A DNA stretch of 64,000 nt from Methylobacterium sp. GTDB taxonomy: Bacteria > Pseudomonadota > Alphaproteobacteria > Rhizobiales > Beijerinckiaceae. The DNA lies in assembly GCF_019745455.1 (NCBI RefSeq), contig NZ_JAIETD010000033.1, positions 62,001 through 126,000 of the forward strand, read 5' to 3'. Each line of letters starts with the position of its first letter. Position 1 is the first letter of the stretch. Below are positions 46,718-55,548 of the stretch, piece after piece. The notes under the pieces are model-generated. The model did not search any database. It saw only the letters and a list, made by a program, of their open reading frames with translations, and had not been told where the DNA came from. The translations under genes and the position numbers were made by a program.

Positions 46718-47881
46718 ATGGTCAGCCCCATCGCCCTGCCCCGTTTGATGCGCATCGGCGCCGGCGCCTTTGGGCTGCTGCCGGAGATCCTGTCCGAGCT
46801 CGACCTATCGCGGCCCTTCGTGGTCACGGATGCCTATCTCGCCGGGAGCGGTCTCGTCGACAGGATGGTCGATCGCCTCGCGGCCCGTGGCGTGACGGCG
46901 GCGGTCTTCTCCGGCACCGTGCCGGATCCGACGATCGCCTCGATCGAAGCGGCGCTTTCCGCCCTGCAGCGCGGCGACCACGATTGCGTCGTCGGCTTCG
47001 GCGGCGGCAGCCCGATGGACACCGCCAAGGCCGTGGCGGTGCTCGCGCGCCATGGCGGCCAGATGCGCGACTACAAGGCGCCGCACCAGCAGGACATGCC
47101 CGGCCTGCCGATCATCGCGATTCCCACGACCGCCGGCACCGGCTCGGAGGCGACGCGCTTCACCATCATCACCGACGGCGAGACCGACGAGAAGATGCTC
47201 TGCATCGGCCTTGCCTATCTGCCGATGGCGGCCCTCGTCGATTTCGAGCTCACCCTGTCGAAGCCGAGGCGTCTCACTGCCGATACCGGCATCGATGCGC
47301 TCACCCACGCCATAGAGGCCTATGTCTCGCGGAAGGCCAACCCGTTCTCGGACGGCTTCGCCCTCCAGGCGATGCGGTCGATCGCACCGAACCTGCGCCG
47401 GGTCTGGACTGATCCCGGCGACCGGGCGGCACGCGAGGCCATGATGATGGGAGCGTGTCAGGCCGGCATCGCCTTCTCCAACAGCTCCGTCGCCCTCGTC
47501 CACGGGATGAGCCGGCCGATCGGCGCCCATTTCCACGTCGCCCATGGCCTTTCCAACGCGATGCTGCTGCCGGCGGTGACGCGTTTCTCGGTCCCGGCCT
47601 CGCCCGGCCGCTACGCCGCCTGCGCGCGCGCCATGGGCATCGCCGCCGAGACCGAAGGCGACACTCTGGCTTGCGAGCGCTTGGTCAAGGCCCTCGTCGA
47701 GCTCAACGACGACCTCGACGTACCGACACCTCGTACTTACGGCATCGACGCCGGCCGCTGGGAGACCCTGGTGCCGGTGATGGCTCGCCAAGCCCTCGCT
47801 TCGGGTTCGCCGGCCAACAATCCCATCGAGCCGAGCGCGGCGGAAATCGAGGCGCTTTATCGGCAGGTCTGGGCCGAATGA
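46718..47881 (+). CDS. Iron-containing (group III) alcohol dehydrogenase
   Basis: Metal-dependent NAD alcohol dehydrogenase of 387 residues. The NAD motif is GFGGGSPMDTAKAVAVL and the second nucleotide contact is PTTAGTGSEATRF. Metal ligands are the Asp in LTADTGIDALTHAIEAY and His residues there and in ALVHGMSRPIGAHFHVAHG. A strong AGGAGGAG lies just before the ATG. Its substrate is not readable; in this cluster it may act on a branched or hydroxy-acid-derived alcohol. It lies 61 bases after the LysR gene on the same strand. Confidence 0.92.
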   Translation: MVSPIALPRLMRIGAGAFGLLPEILSELDLSRPFVVTDAYLAGSGLVDRMVDRLAARGVTAAVFSGTVPDPTIASIEAALSALQRGDHDCVVGFGGGSPMDTAKAVAVLARHGGQMRDYKAPHQQDMPGLPIIAIPTTAGTGSEATRFTIITDGETDEKMLCIGLAYLPMAALVDFELTLSKPRRLTADTGIDALTHAIEAYVSRKANPFSDGFALQAMRSIAPNLRRVWTDPGDRAAREAMMMGACQAGIAFSNSSVALVHGMSRPIGAHFHVAHGLSNAMLLPAVTRFSVPASPGRYAACARAMGIAAETEGDTLACERLVKALVELNDDLDVPTPRTYGIDAGRWETLVPVMARQALASGSPANNPIEPSAAEIEALYRQVWAE

Positions 47882-47908
47882 TCAATGTTGCGGCTTTGCC
47901 ATCCGCCA

Positions 47909-48022
47909 CCTCATCCTGAGCTGCCCGCGTCAGCGGGCCTCGAAGGAGACCTCCAGAAAGCAGGTTGGGTTCTGGAGCCCTCCTTCGAGGCCTCCGCTTC
48001 GCTCCGGCACCTCAGGATGAGG
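47909..48022. repeat. REP-like palindromic element, copy 2
   Basis: A 114-base long hairpin between the alcohol dehydrogenase gene and the convergent binding-protein gene. The outer 12-base arms (cctcatcctgag / ctcaggatgagg) are perfect. A longer inner arm around gcctcgaaggag...ccagaa pairs with ttctgg...ctccttcgaggc with two mismatches. It shares the arms and the inner gcctcgaaggag core with the element at 42282 and likely belongs to one family. Confidence 0.85.
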
Positions 48023-48075
48023 ATGGTGGGAGGAGAAGCGGAGGCGATATCGAGCGGCCGAGTGACGCCTTCGCG

Positions 48076-49290
48076 TCACGGCGTCAGAGGGCAGCCGCTC
48101 TCCTCGAGCTTGGCATAGGCATCCGCTCCGGGGATCGTGGCGAGATGCTTGTAGGCGTCCCAGGGGCCCTTTGATTCCGACGGCTTCTTGACCTCGAACA
48201 GGTACATGTCGTGGACCATGCGGCCGTTAGCCAGCACCTTGCCGCCCTTGGCGAAGATGTCGTCCACCGGCATCGAGTGGAGCTGTTTCGCCACCGCCTC
48301 GGTCTCGTCGGTGCCGGCCGCCGCAACCGCCTTGAGGTACTGCGACACGGCCGAGTAGGTCCCGGTATGGACCATGTTCGGCATCTTGCCGGTGCGCTTC
48401 ATGAAGCGCTGGCCGAAGGCGCGGTTCTCGTCGTTGAGGTCCCAGTACCAGCCTTCGGTCAGGGTCAGGCCCTGTGCGACCTTGAGGCCGAGGCCGTTGA
48501 CCTCGGCGAGGGTGAAGAGCAGCGCCGCGAGGCGCTGGCCGCTCTCGGTGATGCCGAATTCCGAGGCCTGCTTGATCGCGTTGGCGGTGTCGATACCGGC
48601 ATTGGCGAGGCCGATCACCTTCGCGCCCGAGCCCTGAGCCTGGAGCAGGAACGAGGAATAGTCCTGTGCCGAGAGCGGATGGCGCACGCTGCCGACGATC
48701 TTTCCGCCCTTCGAAGTGACGTAGCGGCTCGTCTGCTCCTCCAGCGAGTAGCCGAAGGCGTAGTCGGCGGTGATGAAGAACCAGGTCGCGCCGCCCTGGC
48801 CGACGAGGGCGCCGCCGGTGCCGACGGCGAGCGCGCGGGTGTCATAGACCCAATGGAAGCCGTAGGGCGTGCATTGCTTGCCGGTGAGCTCGGTGGTCGC
48901 CGCACCGGTGACGATGGTGATCTTCTTCTTCTCGCGCGACAGGCCCTGGACGGCTAGTGCCACCGACGAGGTGGTGAGTTCCATGATCGTGTCGACGCCG
49001 TCGCGGTCGTACCATTGCCGGGCGACGGAGGAGGCGATGTCGGGCTTGTTCTGATGGTCGGCGGAGACGATCTCGACCGGGATGCCGTTCACCTTGCCGC
49101 CGGCATCCTCCACGGCCATTCGGGCCGCCTCGACGGACGAGCGCCCCCCGAACTCGGCATAGGTACCCGACTGGTCGTTCAGGATGCCGATCTTGATCGT
49201 CCCGCCGGAGAAGGACTTCTCCTGTGCCGCCGCAGGTCCGGCGAGCACCAAAGCCGCCGCCAGCGCGATCCCGTTTCGTGTTCTCACCAC
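48076..49290 (-). CDS. HAAT-type ABC transporter substrate-binding protein
   Basis: Periplasmic ligand-binding protein (LivK superfamily, type 1 fold). A signal peptide (GIALAAALVLAGPAAAQ) is at the N-terminus, then IKIGILNDQSGTYAEFGGRS and VEIVSADHQNKPDIASSVAR. The GTG at 49290 is preceded by GGGAGG six bases away; the open frame continuing upstream lacks support. Length is 404 residues. It has no local ATPase or permease genes and probably serves the livGFHM set about 6 kb away. Ligand specificity is not clear. Confidence 0.9.
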   Translation of the reverse strand: MVRTRNGIALAAALVLAGPAAAQEKSFSGGTIKIGILNDQSGTYAEFGGRSSVEAARMAVEDAGGKVNGIPVEIVSADHQNKPDIASSVARQWYDRDGVDTIMELTTSSVALAVQGLSREKKKITIVTGAATTELTGKQCTPYGFHWVYDTRALAVGTGGALVGQGGATWFFITADYAFGYSLEEQTSRYVTSKGGKIVGSVRHPLSAQDYSSFLLQAQGSGAKVIGLANAGIDTANAIKQASEFGITESGQRLAALLFTLAEVNGLGLKVAQGLTLTEGWYWDLNDENRAFGQRFMKRTGKMPNMVHTGTYSAVSQYLKAVAAAGTDETEAVAKQLHSMPVDDIFAKGGKVLANGRMVHDMYLFEVKKPSESKGPWDAYKHLATIPGADAYAKLEESGCPLTP

Positions 49291-49531
49291 TCGTGTCCTC
49301 CCAGACGATCTCAAGCATGCACCGACCGGCCGAGGGACAGGTGAGCACCCGCACCACATCGGACAACTCGGGTCCGGGCTGCCGCCAAGCGAAGCTGGGG
49401 CGTCGACCGCTCCGGACTGAAGCGAGACGGCTCTCGCTCGAGATGGCCGTCCTGGCGCGATCTTGCGCTGGCGCGACCGAGGCGACAAGCCGGATGTATG
49501 CAGGCGAGCGGGAAAAGCCGTGCCGCATGCG

Positions 49532-49560
49532 AAAAGGGCCCGGGACGAGGTCCCGAGCCC
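49532..49560 (-). terminator. Intrinsic terminator after the DUF4142 gene
   Basis: An 11-bp GC-rich stem with one G-U pair (49536-49546 with 49550-49560), a three-base loop, then TTTT on the minus strand. It lies 30 bases after the DUF4142 stop and insulates the downstream binding-protein gene. Confidence 0.8.
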
Positions 49561-49589
49561 ACCCAAGACTCAGCTAAAAGGGGCTATGA

Positions 49590-50261
49590 TCAGCCGAGAT
49601 TCGCACTCCGTCCCTGCAGGCGCGAAAGCTGCGAGATATGCAAGCGGATGAGGGGCAGCGCGCCGCGGGCGATCCGACGGAGAGCCGGGTCCTCACCGGT
49701 TTCCGCGTAAGTACCGTGGATCGAATAGGCCTCCTGGTGACCCTGGAGGGAAGCGGCCACGAAGGCCGCATCGTAATCCGGCCCGCGCTGCATCGAGGAG
49801 AGGCGCGTCAGCACTTGCGCCTTCTGCTCGTCGGTCGTCATGCCGCCGGGCCCGCTTCCCGGAGGCACGCCGAGGACACCGCCGACTACTCCACCCGCCG
49901 TTCCGACAGCGGCACCCGCGACGGCGAACGGCGCCGCCACGAGTCCTCCCACGATGCCGCCCGGACCGGAAGGAGCACCGCCAGGTGTCGCGGCCGCCTG
50001 AGCAAAGGGGCCGAGTTTCTGAGACAGGTTGACCTGCTCGATCACCTCGGCGCGGGAGAACTTCTTGATTCGCGGATCGCTGGTCTTGTCGTAGGCGTCG
50101 CGCGCCGTGTTCTCGAGGAAGAGGCCGCCCTTGGTGGCCATGTTCAGATAGACGAGGGTGGGCAAGGCACCGGCCGGGGTCGGTTGCGCGACGGCCGTGC
50201 GGGTGACGGCAAGGGCCGCCGTCGCGGTGAGCATACCGAGGACGAAATCACGACGCTGCAT
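49590..50261 (-). CDS. DUF4142-like exported protein with Tat-like signal
   Basis: A 223-residue protein of unknown function. The N-terminus MQRRDFVLGMLTATAALAVT contains a twin-Arg RRDF motif and a hydrophobic core ending near AVAQP, so Tat export is plausible. The mature part has DUF4142-like helices (LVYLNMATKGGLFLENTARD and DPRIKKFSRAEVIEQVNLSQ at the front, DYDAAFVAASLQGHQEAYSI at the back). A Gly/Ala/Pro-rich insert of about 50 residues separates them. I use ATG 50261; the longer frame is not signal-like. Roles in stress or envelope have been suggested for such families, but I infer nothing firm. Confidence 0.7.
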   Translation of the reverse strand: MQRRDFVLGMLTATAALAVTRTAVAQPTPAGALPTLVYLNMATKGGLFLENTARDAYDKTSDPRIKKFSRAEVIEQVNLSQKLGPFAQAAATPGGAPSGPGGIVGGLVAAPFAVAGAAVGTAGGVVGGVLGVPPGSGPGGMTTDEQKAQVLTRLSSMQRGPDYDAAFVAASLQGHQEAYSIHGTYAETGEDPALRRIARGALPLIRLHISQLSRLQGRSANLG

Positions 50262-50578
50262 GATGGGTGCTCCGGAAGGTTGGGGATGAACCTGACCGAC
50301 GGGAGCCGGCCCTGTGTTCTTGAGCCGCAACATGATCTTTGAAGCAAATGTTCCCAAGCGACGCTGACGCCCAAGCAGAGTGGCCAACGCGCATCGATCT
50401 AACCTGAACCCTCATTAGAAGGCCGACTAACCTGTGTTATGAAAGATGCCTGATAAGCTAGTTTTATGCTTGAGCAGAATAGCGTTCGGCCCATCAGGCG
50501 AGCCCGGATCGGATGCGACTTTCCTCCCATCCATCCTGGTAGGGCTAGCAGAAGCCGAGCGGAAAGAGCGGAACGAGG
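50262..50578. other. Intergenic region upstream of the DUF4142 gene
   Basis: This 317-base gap has no convincing ORF. On the minus strand 50354-50350 reads GGAAC, followed 17 bases later by TGTT (50332-50329). This is close to the GGAAC-N17-CGTT pattern of EcfG-type general-stress promoters in alphaproteobacteria. It sits about 70 bases upstream of the DUF4142 ATG. The match is weak and unproven. Confidence 0.35.
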
Positions 50579-51751
50579 TCAGCCCTTGTAGCTGATCCGA
50601 TAGATGATTCCGTGCTGGTCATCACCGAGAAGGAGACTTCCGTCTTTGGCGACCGCGAGGCCGAAAGGCCGGGCAAAGCGCTGCCAGCCACTTGGGCCGC
50701 CCTCGGTCAGGAAGCCCGTGACGAAAGGCTCGACCGATTTGGGCTCGCCGTTCTCGAAGCGCACACGCAGCACCTCGTAGCCGCTCGGCGGCTTGCGGTT
50801 CCACGAGCCGTGCATGGTGACGAAGCCGTCGCCCTGGTAATCGGCCGGGAACTGCGAGCCGCCGTAGAACACGAATTGCATCGAGGAGGCATGGGCGGTC
50901 CAAGTCAGGACAGGGCGGCGGCTGTCCTTGTCCCACTGCTCCAGGGAGCTGTTCGGCACCTCGCGGTAGAGGTTCTTCATTCCGGCGCCGAAGATGTAGG
51001 GCCAGCCGTATTTCTTGCCCTTCTCGATCCGATTGAACTCCTCGGGCGTGACGTCGTCGCCGTGCCAGTCGACGCCGTCGTCCCAGCCGTAGAGGGCCTT
51101 GGTCTTCGGCTCCCAGTCGAAGCCGATGGTGTTGCGCAGGCCCGAGGCGACGATCTCGCGGCCCGAGCCGTCCGGCTTCATTCGCACCATGGTGGCGTTC
51201 TCGGGGTTGCGCTCCTCGCATTCGTTGCAGGTCGAGCCGAGGCTCGCATAGAGCCAACCATCCGGCCCGACGGCGATGGTCCGGTTCGGGTGCTGTCCGG
51301 CATCGGGCAGGTCCTGGACCAGCGTCGTCTCGGGGCCGAGCGTGCCGTCGGCCTGGATCGGCGCTGAGAAGATCTCCTTCACGGTCACGTAGAACAGACG
51401 CCCGTCATGGATAGCGAGGCCGTGGACGTCGGGCTTCTTGAGGACGACTTTGCGCTTGGCCGTGTCGGTCCCGTCGATCATCGTGACGGTGCCTTGGTCG
51501 CGGTCGCTGACGTAGAGGGCGCCGGTCTCGGCCACGACGATGACGCGGGGTGTCTTCAAGCCCTCGGCGAACTTTTCGATCTTGAACCCAGGCGGAAGCT
51601 TCAGCCCGGCGATGCGCTCGGGCGTCGCCTCGAGGGGCGCGGCCTTGACGACGTTCGCCTCGATCTTGGTCGTACCGGGATTCTGCAGCGCCTGGGCGAA
51701 GGCGGGGAGCGGGGCGAGGCAGAGCGCGAGGGCGAGGCGGCTACGCGGCAT
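50579..51751 (-). CDS. PQQ-dependent sugar dehydrogenase-like (sorbosone dehydrogenase family) exported protein
   Basis: A 390-residue protein with a signal peptide (RLALALCLAPLPAFAQ) and a six-bladed propeller typical of soluble glucose/sorbosone dehydrogenases. Segments are LPPGFKIEKFAEGLKTPRVI, QHPNRTIAVGPDGWLYASLG, TCNECEERNPENATMVRM, and the end RPFGLAVAKDGSLLLGDDQ. It probably oxidises a sugar-like substrate in the periplasm using PQQ, but binding residues were not verified. The ATG at 51751 is the start that gives a good signal peptide. It stands alone and is divergent from polA. Confidence 0.85.
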   Translation of the reverse strand: MPRSRLALALCLAPLPAFAQALQNPGTTKIEANVVKAAPLEATPERIAGLKLPPGFKIEKFAEGLKTPRVIVVAETGALYVSDRDQGTVTMIDGTDTAKRKVVLKKPDVHGLAIHDGRLFYVTVKEIFSAPIQADGTLGPETTLVQDLPDAGQHPNRTIAVGPDGWLYASLGSTCNECEERNPENATMVRMKPDGSGREIVASGLRNTIGFDWEPKTKALYGWDDGVDWHGDDVTPEEFNRIEKGKKYGWPYIFGAGMKNLYREVPNSSLEQWDKDSRRPVLTWTAHASSMQFVFYGGSQFPADYQGDGFVTMHGSWNRKPPSGYEVLRVRFENGEPKSVEPFVTGFLTEGGPSGWQRFARPFGLAVAKDGSLLLGDDQHGIIYRISYKG

Positions 51752-52123
51752 GGGATCTCCATAGGGGAATGCTCCCGGAGAACGTCCGCGGAAAACCTGC
51801 GTTCCGCACTGCGGCGTCACGTCGGATAAGCCTCTGTGCAGCAATCGGGTTACGCCGCCGCGCCTGTCTCAAGGCCGTTTCGGAAGTGGGCCGCAGGCTG
51901 ATGCCACGCGCTAAGCCGCGGCATCCGCGAATCCACGGGCTGGACATCGCAGTTACCGGCAACGTCTATCGGCATGGCTATCGTCGGGTCGCGCTGGACA
52001 TCGCTTGGAAGACCGTCCACGACCGACTCCCTGTGATCAACGCGGCCTTCCGCGCGGAGCTGGATACGATATCGGCTTCGTGAGTTCGGTGGGCTGGTTC
52101 CTGTCGGAAAACGTTAGCCCTCG
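51752..52123. other. Divergent promoter gap between the sugar dehydrogenase gene and polA
   Basis: A 372-base stretch. A small plus-strand ORF from ATG 51901 to 52083 (60 residues, MPRAKPRHPRIHGLD and on) is open but has no recognisable domain or supporting Shine-Dalgarno. I do not call it a gene. No terminator or RNA was seen. Confidence 0.4.
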
Positions 52124-55100
52124 ATGCCTGCTTCCCCCTCCCCCGTAGGCCCCGGCGACCAGATCATCCTGGTGGACGGCTCGTCGTTCATCTTCCGGGC
52201 CTACTTCCAGTCGATCAACCAGGACCAGAAATACAACACGCGGCCTTCGGACGGGCTGCCGACAGGGGCGGTACGGCTGTTCTGCACCAAGATCGCGCAG
52301 TTCGTTCAGGACGGGGCGGCGGGCATCAAGCCGACCCATCTCGCCATCGTGTTCGACAAGTCCGAGGGCTCGTTCCGCAAGGAGCTCTTCCCCGACTACA
52401 AGGGCCACCGCCCCGACGCGCCCGACGACCTGAAGCGCCAGATGCCGCTGATGCGCGACGCAGTGCGCGCCTTCGGGCTGATCCCGATCGAGCTGGAGCG
52501 CTACGAGGCCGACGACCTCATCGCCACCTATTCGCGCCAGGCGGAAGCGCGCGGCGCGGGCGTCATCATCGTCTCGTCCGACAAGGACCTGATGCAGCTC
52601 GTCGGGCCCCTGGTGCGGTTCTACGATTTCGAATCCGGCGCGAAAGGCAAGCCCGGCTACCGGCCCGAGCGCAACCTCGATGTCGAGGCGATCATCGCCA
52701 AGTGGGAGGGTCTGAACCCGAGCCAGATCGGCGACGCGCTCGCGCTCATCGGCGACACCTCCGACAACGTGCCGGGCGTCCCCGGCATCGGCCTGAAGAC
52801 CGCAGCAGCCTTGATCAAGGAATACGGCAGCCTTGAGCAGCTCCTGGAGCGGGCGGGCGAGATCAAGCAGCCCAAGCGCCGCGAGACCCTGCTCGCCAGC
52901 ATCGACCAGGCCCGGCTCTCGCGAAGGCTGGTGGCGCTGGAAGAGAACGTGCCGCTCCCGGTTCCCCTCGACGACCTGCGCCTGCCAGAGCCCGACCCGC
53001 AGAAGCTCGTCGGCTTCCTCAAGGCGATGGAGTTCAACACGTTGACCCGGCGCATCGCGCAGATGCTCCATGTCGACCCCGAGACCGTCAAGCCGGACCC
53101 GGCTCTGCTCCCCGGCGCCGCGCCCCATTCCTACGAGAACGGCACGGGCGGCAGCGACGCCGTCCCGTTCTTCGGCGATGCCCCCTCCCCCGAGGCGGCA
53201 CCGGCGCAGATCGATCCCTTCGCCGATCTCGACTTGCCGGACGTGGCGCCAAAGCCTCGCGGACCGGCCGAGCCGACGCCCTCGTCCCTCGTCGCGGCGC
53301 GGGCGGCGGAGTCGACCAAGCCCTTCGACACCTCGGCCTACGAGACGATCTCGACCATCGAGCACCTTCAGGCCTGGATCGCCGAGGCCGAGGAAGCCGG
53401 GGTGATCGCCGTCGATACCGAGACCGACGCGCTGGATTCCAACAACGCAAACCTCGTCGGCGTCTCCCTCGCCACCGCGCCCGGCCGCGCGGCCTATATC
53501 CCGCTCAAGCATACCGGCGGAGACGACCTGTTCGGCGAGGGCCTGCTGCCCGGCCAGATCCCCATCGACGACGCGCTCAAGGCCCTGAAGCCGCTTCTCG
53601 AAGCGCCGGGCATCCTCAAGGTCGGCCAGAACCTGAAATACGACCTCGCCGTGCTGGCCCGCTACGGGATCGCCGTGGCGCCCTTCGACGACACCATGCT
53701 GATCTCCTACGTGCTCGATGCCGGCAAGGGCGGGCACGGCATGGACGAGCTCGCACGGCGCCATCTCGGCCATCAGCCGATCACCTTCTCGGACGTGGCC
53801 GGGACCGGCAAGGCCAAGGTCACCTTCGACCGGGTGGCCTTGGACAAGGCGACCGCCTACGCGGCCGAGGATGCCGACGTCACCCTGAGGCTGTGGCGGA
53901 TGATGAAGCCGCGCCTCGTCGCCGAGCGTCGCGTCGCCGTCTACGAGACCCTGGAGCGCCCGCTGGTGCCGGTCGTCGCCCGCATGGAGGCCAGGGGCAT
54001 CCGCGTCGATCGCAACATGCTGAGCCGCCTCTCGGGCGATTTCTCGCAGATCCTGGTGCGCCTCGAGGAGGAGATCCAGGAGGATGCGGGCGAGAAGTTC
54101 CAGGTCTCCTCGCCGAAGCAGATCGGCGACATCCTGTTCGGCAAGATGGGTCTGCCCGGAGCCAAGAAGACGCCCTCCGGCCAATGGGCGACGCCCGCGA
54201 CCCTGCTCGAAGAGCTGGCGCAGGCCGGGCACGAGCTTCCGAAGAAGATCCTTGAATGGCGCCAGCTCGCCAAGCTGAAATCGACCTATACCGACAGCCT
54301 GCAGGAGCACGCCGACCGCGAGACCGACCGGATCCACACCTCGTTCTCGCTCGCAGCGACGACGACCGGACGTCTCTCCTCGTCCGACCCGAACCTGCAG
54401 AACATCCCGATCCGCACCGAGGAGGGCCGCCGCATTCGCCGCGCCTTCGTGGCGGCTCCGGGCAACAAGCTGATCTCGGCCGATTACAGTCAGATCGAAC
54501 TGAGGCTGCTCGCCCACATCGCCGACATCCCGCAGCTGCGCCAGGCCTTCGAGGACGGTATCGACATCCATGCGGCCACCGCGAGTGCCATGTTCGGAGT
54601 GTCTCTGAAGGACATGACGCCGGATCTGCGCCGGCGCGCCAAGACCATCAATTTCGGCATCATCTACGGCATCTCGGCCTTCGGCCTCGCGGACCGCCTC
54701 GGCATCGGCCGCGAGGAGGCGAGCCTGTTCATCAAGCAATATTTCGAGCGCTTCCCCGGCATCCGCGCCTATATCGACGACACCAAGAAGCTGTGCCGCG
54801 ACAAGGGCTACGTCACCACCCTGTTCGGCCGCGTCTGCCACTATCCGCAGATCCGCTCGAACAACCCCAACGAGCGTGCCTCGGTCGAGCGCCAGGCGAT
54901 CAACGCCCCGATCCAGGGCTCGGCCGCCGACATCATCCGCCGGGCGATGATCCGGATGGAGGAGGCCCTGCGGGCCGAGCACCTGTCGGTGAAGATGCTG
55001 CTGCAGGTGCACGACGAACTGGTCTTCGAGGCTTCCGAGGACGAGGTCGAGAAGGCTCTGCCGGTGATCTCGCGGGTGATGGTCGAGGCGCCGGCGCCCG

Positions 55101-55168
55101 CCCTGACGCTACGGGTTCCGCTGATGGTCGAGGCGCGGGCGGCGGGGAACTGGGAGGAGGCGCATTGA
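52124..55168 (+). CDS. polA: DNA polymerase I
   Basis: Family A polymerase for Okazaki-fragment maturation and repair, with all three domains. The 5'-3' exonuclease (residues about 10-300) has LVDGSSFIFRAYF, ADDLIATYSRQAEARGAGVI and GDTSDNVPGVPGIGLKTAA. The 3'-5' proofreading domain (about 400-600) keeps the acidic DTETDALD, so proofreading is likely active. The polymerase domain has SADYSQIELRLLAHIAD, the O-helix RRRAKTINFGIIYGISAFG, and LLQVHDELVF. At 1014 residues it is longer than E. coli PolA because of an acidic Pro/Ala linker (about 325-385). It is followed by an AT-rich island. Confidence 0.97.
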   Translation: MPASPSPVGPGDQIILVDGSSFIFRAYFQSINQDQKYNTRPSDGLPTGAVRLFCTKIAQFVQDGAAGIKPTHLAIVFDKSEGSFRKELFPDYKGHRPDAPDDLKRQMPLMRDAVRAFGLIPIELERYEADDLIATYSRQAEARGAGVIIVSSDKDLMQLVGPLVRFYDFESGAKGKPGYRPERNLDVEAIIAKWEGLNPSQIGDALALIGDTSDNVPGVPGIGLKTAAALIKEYGSLEQLLERAGEIKQPKRRETLLASIDQARLSRRLVALEENVPLPVPLDDLRLPEPDPQKLVGFLKAMEFNTLTRRIAQMLHVDPETVKPDPALLPGAAPHSYENGTGGSDAVPFFGDAPSPEAAPAQIDPFADLDLPDVAPKPRGPAEPTPSSLVAARAAESTKPFDTSAYETISTIEHLQAWIAEAEEAGVIAVDTETDALDSNNANLVGVSLATAPGRAAYIPLKHTGGDDLFGEGLLPGQIPIDDALKALKPLLEAPGILKVGQNLKYDLAVLARYGIAVAPFDDTMLISYVLDAGKGGHGMDELARRHLGHQPITFSDVAGTGKAKVTFDRVALDKATAYAAEDADVTLRLWRMMKPRLVAERRVAVYETLERPLVPVVARMEARGIRVDRNMLSRLSGDFSQILVRLEEEIQEDAGEKFQVSSPKQIGDILFGKMGLPGAKKTPSGQWATPATLLEELAQAGHELPKKILEWRQLAKLKSTYTDSLQEHADRETDRIHTSFSLAATTTGRLSSSDPNLQNIPIRTEEGRRIRRAFVAAPGNKLISADYSQIELRLLAHIADIPQLRQAFEDGIDIHAATASAMFGVSLKDMTPDLRRRAKTINFGIIYGISAFGLADRLGIGREEASLFIKQYFERFPGIRAYIDDTKKLCRDKGYVTTLFGRVCHYPQIRSNNPNERASVERQAINAPIQGSAADIIRRAMIRMEEALRAEHLSVKMLLQVHDELVFEASEDEVEKALPVISRVMVEAPAPALTLRVPLMVEARAAGNWEEAH

Positions 55169-55203
55169 TCCTCCTCGCGACGTAACTATATTGATCGATT
55201 ATT

Positions 55204-55539
55204 TCAGCCTTCAAATCGTTTGTCTTCACCGATGAGAAAATCTCTTCCGTTTTTTGGCACTGGAAAACCGTATCCTTCATCCGGTTTTTCCCAGAAAAGC
55301 TGCCCTTTCGAGTGATAGTCACTCATATAAAGATCTAATCCCAATTTTTGTAATGAAATATGCAGAGCTTGCACTGAATCCACTCCATACCCCTCACTGA
55401 CCCTAGTATCATTCGGCCAATCGATCTCGTATTTGCATTTCCAGGAAGTGCCTTCAATCTCAGGTATATAAATCCTGATTTGGACGTCGATGACTGCACC
55501 GGATTTCCTGATGCGCAATAATCTGGTAGCGATAATCAT
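55204..55539 (-). CDS. DUF6968-like small protein, possible immunity partner
   Basis: A 111-residue protein resembling the DUF6968 family, from memory. It begins MIIATRLLRIRKSGAVIDVQ, then IRIYIPEIEGTSWKCKYEID and the core VSEGYGVDSVQALHISLQKL, ending near QLFWEKPDEGYGFPVP. It is acidic, without signal or membrane segments, and AT-rich relative to the surrounding genome. It starts nine bases downstream of the gene at 55549, so the two are one unit. Small acidic partners directly downstream of toxin-like genes often act as immunity proteins; for this family that remains a hypothesis. Confidence 0.6.
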   Translation of the reverse strand: MIIATRLLRIRKSGAVIDVQIRIYIPEIEGTSWKCKYEIDWPNDTRVSEGYGVDSVQALHISLQKLGLDLYMSDYHSKGQLFWEKPDEGYGFPVPKNGRDFLIGEDKRFEG

Positions 55540-55548
55540 AATATGCTC

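Noticed and set aside
51901..52083. 60-residue ORF upstream of polA
   Set aside because: No domain, no good ribosome binding site, and it lies in a divergent promoter region; kept only as a note.
52037..55012. 991-residue minus-strand open frame opposite polA
   Set aside because: Composition is that of an antisense shadow (many His/Arg/Asp/Gly repeats such as DDRHQRALQG); polA has all catalytic motifs.
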